A stretch of 64,000 nucleotides of DNA from Mesorhizobium sp. WSM4904 (GTDB lineage: Bacteria; Pseudomonadota; Alphaproteobacteria; Rhizobiales; Rhizobiaceae): assembly GCF_029674545.1 (NCBI RefSeq), contig NZ_CP121354.1, forward strand, positions 5,899,001 through 5,963,000. The letters run 5' to 3'. Of the stretch, positions 34,565-43,945 are shown piece by piece. The notes under the pieces were generated by a model. That model had not been told where the DNA came from. It saw nothing but the letters and a program-made list of their open reading frames with translations, and ran no database searches. The position numbers were made by a program, and so were the translations under genes. Position 1 is the stretch's first letter; each line of letters starts with the position of its first letter.

Positions 34565-35995
34565 TCACCGCTTCTTCGCGCGACCTGCAAATGGATTGTC
34601 CGAGGTGCGCAGAGCCATGCGGATCGGCACGCCCGGCATGTCGAAGGCCTCACGCAGGCTGTTCGACAGATAACGCACATAGGACTGCGGCATCACGTCC
34701 GGCCGTGAGCAGGAGACGACGAAACCCGGCGGGCGGGTCTTGGCCTGGGTGACATATTTGATCTTCAGCCGGCGGCCGGCGACGGCGGGCGGCGGATGAT
34801 GCGCGAGGATGCCTTCCAGCCAGCGGTTGAGCTTGCCGGTGGAGACGCGGCTGTTCCAGACCTTGTGCGTCTTGATGACGGCGTCCATCAGCCGGTCGAG
34901 GCCGCGCCCGGTCTCGGCCGAGACGGTGACCGCCTGGATGCCGCGCACCTGCGGCAGAAGCCGCTCGGTCTTCTCGCGCAGCTCGGCCAAAAGCTCCTGC
35001 GGATTGTCGATCAGGTCCCATTTGTTGAAGGCGATCACCGGCGCTCTGCCCTCGCGGATGATCAGGTCGGCGATCTGAAGGTCCTGCTTCTCGAAGGGGA
35101 TGGTGGCGTCGAGCACGATGATGACGATCTCGGCGAAGCGGATGGCACGCAGCCCGTCCTGCACCGAAAGCTTCTCGAGCTTCTCCTGGACCTTCGACTT
35201 GCGCCGCATGCCGGCCGTGTCGAAGAGTTTTATCCGGCGGCCGCGCCAATCCCAGTCGACCGAGATGGAATCGCGGGTGATGCCGGCCTCGGGACCGGTC
35301 AAAAGCCGCTCCTCGCCAATCAGCGCGTTGATCAGCGTCGACTTGCCGGCATTGGGGCGGCCGACGACGGCAATGCGCAGCGGCTTGCTGTCGTCATAGG
35401 CGGGCTCCGCGTCGGGGTCGGCGATGTCCTCGCCGATCAGCACCTCGCTGACGGCGATCTCGTCGCCTGTCTCTTCATCATCCTCGCCGAAGGCGCGCTC
35501 CTCGCCGAGCGCCGCGATCACCGCGTCGCGCAGGTCGGGCATGCCCTGGCCGTGCTCGGCCGAGACAGGGATCGGCTCGCCGAGACCAAGTTCCCAGGCC
35601 TCCAGCATGCCGCCTTGCGCACCGCGCGCCTCGGCCTTGTTGGCGACCAGCACGACCGGCTTGCCGGATTTGCGTACCACGTCGGCGAAGGTCCGGTCGT
35701 CGGGCATCAGGCCGGACTTGGCGTCGACGGTGAAGAAGATCAGGTCGGCCTCACGGATCGCGATCTCGGTCTGCTGGCGCATGCGGCCGGGCAGCGTGGA
35801 CGCCGCTGCATCCTCGAAGCCGGCGGTGTCGATGACGTCGAAGTGAAGATCGTAGAGCTTGGCGGCGTGGACGCGACGGTCGCGCGTCACGCCCGGTGTG
35901 TCGTCGACAAGCGCCAGCTTTCTTCCCACCAGCCGATTGAAAAGAGTCGATTTGCCGACGTTAGGCCGGCCGATGATGGCGACTTTGAAGCCCAT
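34565..35995 (-). CDS. der: Ribosome biogenesis GTPase Der
   Basis: A 476-residue double GTPase needed for 50S subunit assembly. The first G domain has GRPNVGKST at residues 9-17 and [11 protein letters not shown]. The second has [20 protein letters not shown] and [23 protein letters not shown]-like domain ends the protein ([15 protein letters not shown]). An acidic linker ([20 protein letters not shown]) joins the G domains. It follows the TPR membrane protein gene in the same direction with a D repeat between. Confidence 0.95.
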   Translation of the reverse strand: MGFKVAIIGRPNVGKSTLFNRLVGRKLALVDDTPGVTRDRRVHAAKLYDLHFDVIDTAGFEDAAASTLPGRMRQQTEIAIREADLIFFTVDAKSGLMPDDRTFADVVRKSGKPVVLVANKAEARGAQGGMLEAWELGLGEPIPVSAEHGQGMPDLRDAVIAALGEERAFGEDDEETGDEIAVSEVLIGEDIADPDAEPAYDDSKPLRIAVVGRPNAGKSTLINALIGEERLLTGPEAGITRDSISVDWDWRGRRIKLFDTAGMRRKSKVQEKLEKLSVQDGLRAIRFAEIVIIVLDATIPFEKQDLQIADLIIREGRAPVIAFNKWDLIDNPQELLAELREKTERLLPQVRGIQAVTVSAETGRGLDRLMDAVIKTHKVWNSRVSTGKLNRWLEGILAHHPPPAVAGRRLKIKYVTQAKTRPPGFVVSCSRPDVMPQSYVRYLSNSLREAFDMPGVPIRMALRTSDNPFAGRAKKR

Positions 35996-36013
35996 CCGAC
36001 TCTACCATTTGTT

Positions 36014-36063
36014 GCGCATGTCGTTGATCCCAAAACCGCTGCGCACTTTTGGGCGACATGCGC
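36014..36063. repeat. Family D hairpin repeat
   Basis: GCGCATGTCG and CGACATGCGC are inverted ends around a core with CCCAAAACCGCTGCGCAC and TTTTGGG, so a second inner stem (CCCAAAA/TTTTGGG) is formed. The same unit is at 8165-8212. It sits between the TPR membrane protein and der, touching the stop codon of the former. Confidence 0.85.
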
Positions 36064-36728
36064 TACGACGCATTGCCTGACCCGCGGATCAGCTCGGACA
36101 TCAGCTGCGCCCGCTGGCGCGAATTGCGCGGGGCGCCGTCATCCGAAGCGATCTGGTCGAACAGTTTCAGCGCGTCCGCCGACTTGCCTTCCTTCCAGGC
36201 GGCAAGGCCGAGCGCCTCGCGCGCGGCGTGGCGCAGCGGATTGGTGTCGGCGGTCAGCGCCTCGACCCGGCTGGAGACATCGGCGAAGGAGCCGTGATCG
36301 ACGAGCAGCAGCGCCGCCCTCAGGCGGGCCATGTCGCGGATGCCGGCAGGAATGGCGCTGTCGGCGGCGACCGCGTCGAAATCCTTGACCGCTCCCTCGA
36401 CATCGCCCTTGTCGGCCTTGACGGTCGCTCCCCGCATGCGTGCGAGCAGCGGGTAGGCGCCGTAGCCATCCTTTTCCAGCTGATCGAGAGCGGCGATCGC
36501 TTCGTCGTTCTTGCCGTCATTGGCAAGCTTGAGCGCAGCTGAAAAGGCATCGCCCGAGCGGTTGGCGCGGGTCTCGTCCCAATAGCGGTAGCCAACGACG
36601 GCGGCCGTCGCCACCACGATCAGGATCGCGACACCAAGCACGATCGGACCAAAACGATCCCACAGCGCCTGCGCCTGCTCGCGACGAATCTCTTCGTTGA
36701 CTTCGCGGATAAAACTGTCGTCCGACAT
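36063..36728 (-). CDS. TPR-containing membrane-anchored protein (YfgM/TPR_21-like)
   Basis: A 221-residue protein with one membrane helix near the N-terminus (FGPIVLGVAILIVVATAAVV) followed by a helical repeat region facing the periplasm (ALKLANDGKNDEAIAALDQL, DMARLRAALLLVDHG, AREALGLAAWKEGKSADALK). The plan matches YfgM, a partner of the Sec translocon and periplasmic chaperones that is commonly found next to bamB and der; here der follows directly and bamB is absent. The ATG 36728 directly follows a TTG, which is not needed. Confidence 0.83.
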   Translation of the reverse strand: MSDDSFIREVNEEIRREQAQALWDRFGPIVLGVAILIVVATAAVVGYRYWDETRANRSGDAFSAALKLANDGKNDEAIAALDQLEKDGYGAYPLLARMRGATVKADKGDVEGAVKDFDAVAADSAIPAGIRDMARLRAALLLVDHGSFADVSSRVEALTADTNPLRHAAREALGLAAWKEGKSADALKLFDQIASDDGAPRNSRQRAQLMSELIRGSGNAS

Positions 36729-36932
36729 CAATCAAAAACCATTGCGGCCCCGGAACGGGGCGCTTCTTTGAGCCCCGCGTTTTAGCGAAATTTTGTCGGC
36801 ATGGAAGGGGGAGCACCGGAAAATCGGCGGGACAAGCCAGAGCGGCTTCCGAGTGGGCTGCAACGCACCGATGCCACAATTGGGCAATAGCCGGCTGCCA
36901 ACAGTCTGAAAGATCGCTGCCGAAGGTTGCCA

Positions 36933-37949
36933 GTGCCACATCCGTTCCGCGCCCTTGCGCTCAGTCTCGTCTCGCTTGCCACCTCTGCTGCCGCGGCTAT
37001 CGCCGATCCGCCCGGATCGCGGGAGCCGATACCGGCGAAGCCAAAGCAGATCGTCCTTATCTCCTTCGACAGCGCGCGCGAAATCTCGCAGTGGCAACGC
37101 AGCCGCGCGCTGGCGGAACACACCGGAGCGCACTTCACCTATTTTGTGTCCTGCGTCTTCCTGCTGTCGCCGGAAACGCGCGTCGAATACGTCGCGCCCG
37201 GCAAGGGCGCCGGCAAATCGAATATCGGCTTTGCCGCCTCGAAGCAGGACGTCGCTGAGAGACTGGAACAAATTCGGCTCGCAGCCAGCGAAGGCCATGA
37301 CATCGGCAGCCATGCCTGCGGCCATTTCGACGGCAAGGACTGGAGCAAGGCCGACTGGCTGGCGGAGTTTGGCGCCTTCAGGCGCATCCTCGAAAATGCC
37401 TATGCGATCAACGGCATTTCACCCGAGCCGCCCGGCTGGCACGACTTCGCCCGCCATGCGGTGATTGGTTTTCGCGCGCCGTATCTGTCGACCGACAAGG
37501 CGCTTTACGAAGCGCTGCCGGAAGCCGGCTTCCAGTATGACGCGAGCGGTGTCTCGAACGGCCCCGCCGTGCCGCCGACGAAGAGCGGCATCACGCGCTT
37601 CGCATTGCCGCTGATCCCGGAAGGGCCGAAGTCGAAGTCGGTTGTCGCCATGGACTACAATCTCTATGTCCGCCACTCGGGCGGCTTCGAGCAGCCGGCC
37701 AGGGCCGACGAGTTCGCCGACCGCGCCTATCACGCATTCCGCGCCGCCTTCGATGCGCAATACAACGGCGAGCGCGTCCCGCTGGAGCTCGGCTTCCATT
37801 TCACGCAGATGAACGGCGGCACCTACTGGAACGCGCTCGAGCGCTTCGCGGACGAGGTCTGCGTGAAGGCCGACGTCGAGTGCATCAGCTTCCGCGACTA
37901 TGTGGCGCGCCAGCGCGCCGATCAAAAGCAGGCGACTGTGGGCGGCTGA
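36933..37949 (+). CDS. Polysaccharide deacetylase family protein
   Basis: A 338-residue exported protein with a signal peptide (PFRALALSLVSLATSAAAAI, cut near IA-DPP). The carbohydrate esterase 4 fold is suggested by IVLISFDSAREIS (position of the catalytic Asp), EGHDIGSHACGHFDG (metal HxxxH: H314-like pair within GSHACGH) and VIGFRAPYLSTDKALYEALP. It probably removes acetyl groups from chitin- or peptidoglycan-like polymers in the periplasm. GTG 36933 has AAGG at six bases; a TTG two codons earlier is possible. It ends 50 bp from the convergent bacA. Confidence 0.82.
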   Translation: MPHPFRALALSLVSLATSAAAAIADPPGSREPIPAKPKQIVLISFDSAREISQWQRSRALAEHTGAHFTYFVSCVFLLSPETRVEYVAPGKGAGKSNIGFAASKQDVAERLEQIRLAASEGHDIGSHACGHFDGKDWSKADWLAEFGAFRRILENAYAINGISPEPPGWHDFARHAVIGFRAPYLSTDKALYEALPEAGFQYDASGVSNGPAVPPTKSGITRFALPLIPEGPKSKSVVAMDYNLYVRHSGGFEQPARADEFADRAYHAFRAAFDAQYNGERVPLELGFHFTQMNGGTYWNALERFADEVCVKADVECISFRDYVARQRADQKQATVGG

Positions 37950-37998
37950 GCCGCCAACAGTCCGATCCCGTGAAAACTCTTCCTGGATATGCTCTCGT

Positions 37999-39258
37999 TC
38001 AGGCCGGGTCTTTCACACCCTGCCGGGCAAGATAACGCTGGTCGAGGTCAGGCAGCGGCGCTCCTTCCAGCGTCGCCTCGAAGGCGCGCAGACGTTTGTG
38101 CACCGACTGCAGCTCGACGATGGTCGACCAGGAGTTCAACAGGAACTGCAGCGAGTTCGTCACCTTGCCGAACGCGTTCGATATCTGATTCAGAGCGCCG
38201 AATGTGATCTTGTGCGCCACGATCGACGGCCCGAGGATCAAGAATGAGAAGATGTTGTCCGCCTGCAGGTAGGTGTAGCGGACGACGTTGAAATAGATGT
38301 AGTGGAAATAGAGCCGGAAGTAGTTGTGGCGCACATTGGCGAACAGCTCGGCGGTCGTCGCCGGCTGGGCGCGGTCAGCATGATCCTCGCCGTAGACGAG
38401 TTCCTTGCGATAGGCGGCCTCCACGCGCTGATTGCGGAACTGCAGGCCCGGCAGCTTGAGGCCGGCGATCATGACCGAGGCCGTTCCGAACAGGCACCAG
38501 CCCAGCGCGGCGATCACCAGCGGCTGGGGAACAGCGCCGATGATCGGCAGCTCGGTGATATGGGCCTGCAGCTGAATCATCACCGGCAGGAACGCTATCA
38601 GCGTCATGATCGACTGGATGAAACTGGAGCCCAGATCCTCCATGATCTGCGAGAAGCGCATCGTGTCTTCCTGGATGCGCTGAGAGGCGCCCTCGATGTG
38701 GCGCAGCCTTGTCCAGTTCGACATGAAATAGTCGTTCATCGCCGTGCGCCAGCGGAATATCCAGTGACTGACAATGAAATTGTTGACCACCTGAACGTTC
38801 ATGCCAACCAACGCCAACCAAGCGAACGTGGCCAGCTTGGTGTAGAATTCGGTGTCGGTGGACTCCATCGTGTTCGCCATCAGTCCCTGAATGTAGTCAA
38901 AGAATGGTCCATACCAGTCGTTGATGGCGACGCTGATCTGCACGTTGAAGTAGATCAGGAACAGGATGAAGGCCGCGACCAGAATGGACCAATTCTGCCA
39001 GGGGTGCGGCGAATACCATCTCCAGAACGCGTAGAAGACCAGCACGCAAAAAGCGAAGTAGATGTAGAACCACAGAAACGGCGTGGACCAGAGCACGGCG
39101 ATGCCGACGACGGGCGGCGCGCCAGCCGCTGCCGGCGGCAAGCCGAAGAAGGCCCCCAGATGCTCGCCGCCGAAGAACCAGAACAGGATCGCGGCAAGGC
39201 TCCAGACGGCGGCCGAGGTGAAGAAGAGCTTCGGCTGCGGGAAGAAGGATACGAACAC
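37999..39258 (-). CDS. bacA: BacA/SbmA peptide transporter
   Basis: A 419-residue inner-membrane protein of the SbmA/BacA family, which imports peptides (such as microcins or plant NCR peptides) using the proton gradient. Seven or so helices are visible. Hallmarks are WRTAMNDYFMSNWTRLRHIE, GASQRIQEDTMRFSQIMEDL and the C-terminal HKRLRAFEATLEGAPLPDLD. In Sinorhizobium BacA is required for bacteroid survival; Mesorhizobium BacA is similar but not always essential. It starts with GTG 39258. No ATPase domain is present, so it is SbmA/BacA proper and not the ABC relative BclA. Confidence 0.93.
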   Translation of the reverse strand: MFVSFFPQPKLFFTSAAVWSLAAILFWFFGGEHLGAFFGLPPAAAGAPPVVGIAVLWSTPFLWFYIYFAFCVLVFYAFWRWYSPHPWQNWSILVAAFILFLIYFNVQISVAINDWYGPFFDYIQGLMANTMESTDTEFYTKLATFAWLALVGMNVQVVNNFIVSHWIFRWRTAMNDYFMSNWTRLRHIEGASQRIQEDTMRFSQIMEDLGSSFIQSIMTLIAFLPVMIQLQAHITELPIIGAVPQPLVIAALGWCLFGTASVMIAGLKLPGLQFRNQRVEAAYRKELVYGEDHADRAQPATTAELFANVRHNYFRLYFHYIYFNVVRYTYLQADNIFSFLILGPSIVAHKITFGALNQISNAFGKVTNSLQFLLNSWSTIVELQSVHKRLRAFEATLEGAPLPDLDQRYLARQGVKDPA

Positions 39259-39380
39259 TGTGGCGGGTTTCCTCGGTCTGACCGCAAATCAGCGGCGTTG
39301 CTGTTCGGCGGGCATAAGGTCACACATTAGTGGGAAAGAAAATGCCCTGCCCGATGCCCAGCACCGAGCAAGACCACAAA

Positions 39381-40541
39381 TCATGGCGATTTTGGTGCAG
39401 CCGACCAAGCAATGACGCCGGACACCAGCAGAGCGGCAGCCGCCATGACCGAGGCAAGCACATAATTGCCCGAGGCCTGCGCAAGCAGGCCGGCGGCGAT
39501 CGGACCGATGATCTGGCCGAGGCCGAAGGCCGCGGTCATCACCGCGAAGATGCGGCGCGGCGCCTGCGGCGCAAGCTGCCTTGCGGTCTGCAAGCCGAGC
39601 GCGGTGATGGCGATGAAGGTGCCGCCGAGCAGCACGCCGGCGAGCAGCGGCCCAGTGAAACCCTTGACGACGACGCTGGCGGTGACGCCGATTACTTCGA
39701 CCAGGCAGCTCACGGCATAAGCCGCATAGATCCCGGTCCTGGCGGCGAGCTTCTGCCAGAACCAGGTCGATGGGAAACCGGCAAGGCCGGCGACCATCCA
39801 GACGGTGGCCTCGAAGACGCGCCCGCCGCCGCCCTGGCGAACGATGGCGACCAGGAAAGTGGCCGTCACCACATAGCCGAAGCCGAATAGCCCGTAGGCA
39901 AGGATCATCTTCGTCAGAGACCTGTCCTTCGGCAACGCCGGTTCAGGCCCGTCGACGCCGTTGGCCGGCGTGGCGGAGCCCGCGAGCAGCGCGACGAGGA
40001 GCAAGCCGACAGCGGAAACCGCTCCCGACCATAGCCACCCGGCGGCCCAGCCGGCATGGGAAGCGACGAGAATGGCCAACAGCGCCGAGGACGCCGCGAT
40101 ACCCAATCCGACGCCGCCGAAATGCAGCGCCTGCAGGTCGCCACGGCCGGACGCGGCAAGGTGGCTGAAGACGATCGACGACATGAATACCATGACGAAG
40201 GCGCTGGCGAGCCCGGCAAGGAAGCGGATGACGATGAATGCCGCCATCGTCTCGTTCAGACCCATCAGAGCTGCAAGCATGGCGCTTGCGGCGAGGCTGA
40301 CGAACATCAGCAGGCGCTCGCGACCGTGCGCCCAGCCGCCGGCGGCGGCAAGCGCGCCGATGAGATAGCCGAGATAGTTGGCGGACGCGATCCAGCCGGC
40401 ATCGGCCGGCGTCAAATGCAGCTCCTCCATCATGCCCGGCAGGATCGGCGTGTAGACGAAGCGGCCGATGCCCATGGCGACGGCAAGCGCAACCATGCCG
40501 GCGACGGCAAGACGCAAAGGGGATGGCGATGCGACGTTCAT
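39381..40541 (-). CDS. YbfB/YjiJ-family MFS transporter
   Basis: A 386-residue MFS protein with 12 predicted helices. The start (RLAVAGMVALAVAMGIGRFV, then YTPILPGMMEEL) is typical of the YbfB/YjiJ group. The exported compound is unknown. The ATG 40541 is used; the frame continues upstream to 40607 but without family-like sequence. The 357-bp gap upstream carries repeat A7. Confidence 0.87.
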   Translation of the reverse strand: MNVASPSPLRLAVAGMVALAVAMGIGRFVYTPILPGMMEELHLTPADAGWIASANYLGYLIGALAAAGGWAHGRERLLMFVSLAASAMLAALMGLNETMAAFIVIRFLAGLASAFVMVFMSSIVFSHLAASGRGDLQALHFGGVGLGIAASSALLAILVASHAGWAAGWLWSGAVSAVGLLLVALLAGSATPANGVDGPEPALPKDRSLTKMILAYGLFGFGYVVTATFLVAIVRQGGGGRVFEATVWMVAGLAGFPSTWFWQKLAARTGIYAAYAVSCLVEVIGVTASVVVKGFTGPLLAGVLLGGTFIAITALGLQTARQLAPQAPRRIFAVMTAAFGLGQIIGPIAAGLLAQASGNYVLASVMAAAALLVSGVIAWSAAPKSP

Positions 40542-40658
40542 TGCAGCGCAACATAGGTGTGTGCGCTGGCGAAACAACGCGCTTGTGTTGGGCCAGAACG
40601 GCGGCAAGGCGCCTTCCGCTCCGGTATGGCTCTTGGAGGCTGAAACCTCCGACGTCTG

Positions 40659-40836
40659 CGCCGCCCCTCATCGCCCTGCCGGGCACTTCTCCCCGTATAG
40701 TGACGGGGAGAAGGACGCTCTCATCGCTGGTTTCGCCAATCACCAAGGTTGCAAGAAGGCGCCGAGGCTGCGAGCATCCCCTTCTCCCCGTCACTATACG
40801 GGGAGAAGGTGCCGGCAGGCGGATGAGGGGCGGCGC
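40659..40836. repeat. Family A-like repeat, copy A7 (large outer palindrome)
   Basis: A 178-bp inverted element. GCGCCGCCCCTCATC at the left pairs with GATGAGGGGCGGCGC at the right. Next to these, CTTCTCCCCGTATAGTGACG and CGTCACTATACGGGGAGAAG are exact mirrors. The order of parts is the reverse of A1: the GATGAGGGG block is outside and the CTTCTCCCC palindrome inside. It fills most of the 357-bp gap between the MFS gene and the small gene at 40899. Confidence 0.85.
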
Positions 40837-40898
40837 CGACTTTGATGAAGTTTGGCGCCTTGTAGGAGCAGAGAGCAGTTATCGGTCCTGTCGGCGAT

Positions 40899-41105
40899 TC
40901 AGCGGCAGCTCGCTCCAGCCGTCTCGTATGCCGTGCGACCGGCCGTCAGCCGGAACGGCATGTCGCCGAGCTCGCGCTCGGACATGGCGTCGAGCACCGG
41001 ATGCGACAGCGGGTCGACGACCCAGTGCGCGATCTCGCCGTCATCATGCCGGCCCTTTGTCGACGCGGCATTGGAAAGACCCTTCAGCAAAGATAAAATC
41101 TTCAT
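40899..41105 (-). CDS. Small conserved-looking hypothetical protein
   Basis: A 68-residue cytoplasmic protein, MKILSLLKGLSNAASTKGRH then EIAHWVVDPLSHPVLDAMSE. It has no signal peptide after the short hydrophobic start, and no recognised domain. A strong ribosome site (GGAGG, seven bases before ATG 41105) supports real translation. It is divergent from the LysR gene at 41203 across a 97-bp AT-rich promoter region, so LysR may control it. Confidence 0.68.
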   Translation of the reverse strand: MKILSLLKGLSNAASTKGRHDDGEIAHWVVDPLSHPVLDAMSERELGDMPFRLTAGRTAYETAGASCR

Positions 41106-41202
41106 CGGATTGCCTCCAAGGTCAGGGCTGCATTGGGTAAAATCCGCCTTTCCCATCCAGGTTTCAATTGAGATTTCGCTCCTGCCGGTTTAGAAAAACT
41201 GA

Positions 41203-42117
41203 ATGGCTATGCTGAACAGCGTCCATCTCAACGGCCTGCGCGCCGTCGAAACCGTAGCGCGGCTTGGCTCGCTCGCCGCCGCGGCCGCAGAGCTCAATGT
41301 CTCGGCCAGCGCCGTCAGCCAGCAGATCAAGCGCACGGAAAAACAGCTGGGGCAGGCGCTGTTCGAGCGAACGCCCGGCGGACTGGTGCCGACGGAATTC
41401 GGCACCGTCTTCACGGCGCGGCTGAGCGCCGGCTTCCGTGAGCTGGCGCAAGCGGTGGCGCTGGCCGGCGAAGCGACGGAATGCACGCTGGTGGTCTCGG
41501 TGGCGCCGGCCTTCGCCTCGAAATGGCTTCTGCCCAGGCTGTCGCGGCATTTCACCCGGCATCCGAACGTGCTCTTGCGCATCGACGCTTCCGCCCGCCT
41601 CGCCGATCTCGACCATTCCGACATCGACATCGCCATCCGGCTCGGCGACGGCAAGTGGCCTGGCGGCCGGGCGGAACTGCTGCTCGCGCAAGAGGTGTTT
41701 CCGGTCTGCGCGCCATCGATCGCGGCGAAGCTGAAGTCGATCGAGGACCTGGCGCAGACCTGCGCCATCACCGACGAGCGGGCGATGATCAGCTGGGACA
41801 GCTGGTTCGATGCGGCTGGCGTCGAGCCGGTCACCTTCCTCAAGGGCGCGCGGTTCACCGATCCTATGCTTTGCCTGGAATCTGCGATCGCCGGCCACGG
41901 CGTGATGCTCGCCTGGCAGTTGCTGACCGCCGATGCGCTGGCCGACGGCCGGCTGGTCGCGCCCTTCGGCGTGCGGGCCGAGAGCGGGCTCGGCTACTGG
42001 CTGGTGACGTCGCAGACGAAAAGCGAAAGCCGCAAGGTGCGGGACTTCAAGGCCTGGATCCGCGAGGAGATCGAGGCGACCATGGCGCAGTTCCGGGCGT
42101 TGGACAGCGCCGCCTAA
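41203..42117 (+). CDS. LysR-family regulator, GcvA-like
   Basis: A 304-residue LysR regulator of the GcvA/AmpR-like subgroup. The HTH is in LRAVETVARLGSLAAAAAEL and NVSASAVSQQIKRTEKQLGQ. The subgroup signs are LVVSVAPAFASKWLLPRLSR and DIDIAIRLGDGKWPG. The effector is unknown. A second ATG two codons in is also possible. It is divergent from the small gene at 40899-41105 and precedes the aminopeptidase by 84 bp on the same strand. Confidence 0.88.
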   Translation: MAMLNSVHLNGLRAVETVARLGSLAAAAAELNVSASAVSQQIKRTEKQLGQALFERTPGGLVPTEFGTVFTARLSAGFRELAQAVALAGEATECTLVVSVAPAFASKWLLPRLSRHFTRHPNVLLRIDASARLADLDHSDIDIAIRLGDGKWPGGRAELLLAQEVFPVCAPSIAAKLKSIEDLAQTCAITDERAMISWDSWFDAAGVEPVTFLKGARFTDPMLCLESAIAGHGVMLAWQLLTADALADGRLVAPFGVRAESGLGYWLVTSQTKSESRKVRDFKAWIREEIEATMAQFRALDSAA

Positions 42118-42201
42118 ATCAGGCCCAGTCGATCTCGGTGGAAAGGCCAGCCGCAGCGGTCTATGTAAGGACCAGACCCCAACATAATGGCAGGCAGGAT
42201 C

Positions 42202-43458
42202 ATGACCACACATTCGCGCGGCGTCTCGGCAACAATCGACCTCGTGAAGCTCGACAGGCTGGCCGAAGTGGCGGTCAAGGTCGGGCTGCAGCTGCAGCCG
42301 GGACAGGACCTCGTGCTGACCTCGTCGATCGCGGCGCTGCCGCTGACCCGGCGCATCGTCGAGCATGCCTACAAGGCCGGCGCCGGGCTGGTGACGCCGA
42401 TCTTCAACGACGACGAGATCACGCTGGCGCGCTTCCGCTACGGCGCCGACGCCGGCTTCGACCGCGCCGCCGGCTGGCTGTACGAAGGCATGGCGAAGGC
42501 CTTTGCCAACAATGCGGCGCGGCTTGCGGTGCGCGGCGAGGACCCGTCGCTGCTTTCGGCGCAGGACCCGGCCAAGGTGGCGCGCGCCAACAAGGCGAAC
42601 TCGATGGCCTACCAGCCTGCGCTGGAGAAGATCACCGGCTTCGACATCAACTGGAACATCGTCGCCTATCCGGATCTCGCCTGGGCAAAGCAGGTGTTCC
42701 CCGGCGAGCCCGACGACGTCGCGGTGGCTAAGTTGGCGGATGCCATATTCTCGGCCTCGCGCGTCGACGTCGAGGATCCGATCGGCAACTGGAAGGCGCA
42801 CAACGCGGCCCTGGCCGAGCGCACGAAATGGCTGAACGAACATAATTTCCATTCCCTCCATTTCACCGGGCCGGGCACCGACCTGACGGTCGGACTGGCG
42901 GAGGGCCATGAATGGATGGGCGGCGCCTCGACCGCGAAGAACGGCATCACCTGCAACCCGAACATCCCGACCGAGGAAGTCTTCACCACGCCGCATGCCT
43001 GGCGCGTCGAAGGTCACGTCTCCTCGACCAAGCCGCTCTCCTACCAGGGCACGCTGATCGACGAGATCTCGGTGCGCTTCGAGGGCGGACGGATCGTCGA
43101 GGCCAAGGCCTCGAAGGGCGAGGACGTCTTGAAGAAGGTGCTCGACACCGACGAGGGCGCGCGCCGGCTCGGCGAAGTGGCGCTGGTGCCGCATTCCTCG
43201 CCGATCTCGAAGAGCGGCTTGTTGTTCTTCAACACCCTGTTCGACGAGAACGCCGCCTGCCACATCGCGCTCGGACAGTGCTATTCGAAGTGCTTCGTCA
43301 ACGGCGCTTCGCTCAGCCAGGACGAGATTGCGCAACGCGGCGGCAACAAGAGCTTCATCCACATCGACTGGATGATCGGCTCGGACAAGATCGACATCGA
43401 CGGTGTCGGCAAGGATGGCGGCCGCGTGCCGGTGATGCGCAAGGGCGAGTGGGCCTGA
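42202..43458 (+). CDS. M29-family aminopeptidase
   Basis: A 418-residue metalloaminopeptidase of family M29 (AmpS/PepS, aminopeptidase T). Family features are LLPGQDLVL-like LQPGQDLVLTSSIAALPLTR, FTGPGTDLTVGLAEGHEWMG, CNPNIPTEEVFTTPHAWRVE with its metal-binding Glu residues, and SKSGLLFFNTLFDENAACHI with the later ligands. It trims N-terminal residues of peptides in the cytoplasm. I use the ATG 42202 (MTTHSRG); one at 42187 is also in frame. Confidence 0.9.
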   Translation: MTTHSRGVSATIDLVKLDRLAEVAVKVGLQLQPGQDLVLTSSIAALPLTRRIVEHAYKAGAGLVTPIFNDDEITLARFRYGADAGFDRAAGWLYEGMAKAFANNAARLAVRGEDPSLLSAQDPAKVARANKANSMAYQPALEKITGFDINWNIVAYPDLAWAKQVFPGEPDDVAVAKLADAIFSASRVDVEDPIGNWKAHNAALAERTKWLNEHNFHSLHFTGPGTDLTVGLAEGHEWMGGASTAKNGITCNPNIPTEEVFTTPHAWRVEGHVSSTKPLSYQGTLIDEISVRFEGGRIVEAKASKGEDVLKKVLDTDEGARRLGEVALVPHSSPISKSGLLFFNTLFDENAACHIALGQCYSKCFVNGASLSQDEIAQRGGNKSFIHIDWMIGSDKIDIDGVGKDGGRVPVMRKGEWA

Positions 43459-43473
43459 CAGGACTCGTTGTTT

Positions 43474-43546
43474 CGCGCAATTCCGGACGGACGGCTACGG
43501 CGAGGTCGCCGAGCCCAACCGTTGCACACTTTTCCTGGAATTGCTT
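43474..43546. repeat. Family B repeat, copy B4
   Basis: GCGCAATTCCGGACGG, TACGGCGAGGTCGCCGAGCC, CTTTTCCTGGAATTGCTT, nearly identical to B1 at 7123-7195. It ends seven bases before the GGAGG ribosome site of the DUF488 gene, so it forms that gene's leader. Confidence 0.88.
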
Positions 43547-43561
43547 GGCAAAGGAGGCGTA

Positions 43562-43915
43562 ATGGCCTTCGACATTGCGGTGAAGCGCGTCTACGAGACG
43601 CCCGAGAAGACCGACGGCCAGCGGGTGCTGGTCGATCGCATCTGGCCGCGCGGTGTCGCCAAGAAGGATGCCGCGCTGACCTTATGGCTCAAGGACATCG
43701 CGCCGAGCGACGAGCTGCGCAAATGGTTCGGGCACGAGCCCGGGCGCTGGGCGGAGTTCCAGAAGCGGTACCGGGCGGAGCTCGACCGCAACGAGGAGGC
43801 TGTGGCGCAGTTGCGCGACCTGCTTGGCAACGGCAAGGTGACGCTGCTCTACGGCGCGCATGACGAGGCGCACAACAATGCGGTGGCGCTGGCGGGGTAT
43901 TTGCGAGGCGCGTGA
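43562..43915 (+). CDS. DUF488 family protein
   Basis: A 117-residue DUF488 (YeaO-like) protein. Clear signs are VKRVYETPEKTDGQRVLVDR, IWPRGVAKKDAALTLWLKDI and LRKWFGHEPGRWAEFQKRY. The function is unknown; the family is small and cytoplasmic. The ATG 43562 has an excellent GGAGG. The IS element at 43946 is inserted just 30 bp after its stop codon and does not damage it. Confidence 0.87.
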   Translation: MAFDIAVKRVYETPEKTDGQRVLVDRIWPRGVAKKDAALTLWLKDIAPSDELRKWFGHEPGRWAEFQKRYRAELDRNEEAVAQLRDLLGNGKVTLLYGAHDEAHNNAVALAGYLRGA

Positions 43916-43923
43916 CCTCTCGT

Positions 43924-43945
43924 TCGTCATCCTCGGGCTTGACCC
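43924..43945. repeat. Family C repeat, copy C3, left part (split by IS)
   Basis: TCGTCATCCTCGGGCTTGAC is the left end of a family C repeat. The rest continues at 45279 after the IS element; together they read CCTCGGGCTTGACCCGAGG, a palindrome. Confidence 0.85.

Noticed and set aside
37999..39258. BclA-type ABC exporter instead of BacA
   Set aside because: There is no nucleotide-binding domain with Walker motifs, and the length (419 residues) fits SbmA/BacA.
41164..43362. 732-residue minus-strand open frame
   Set aside because: It covers the LysR and M29 aminopeptidase genes on the other strand and has no domain. A chance long frame in high-GC DNA.
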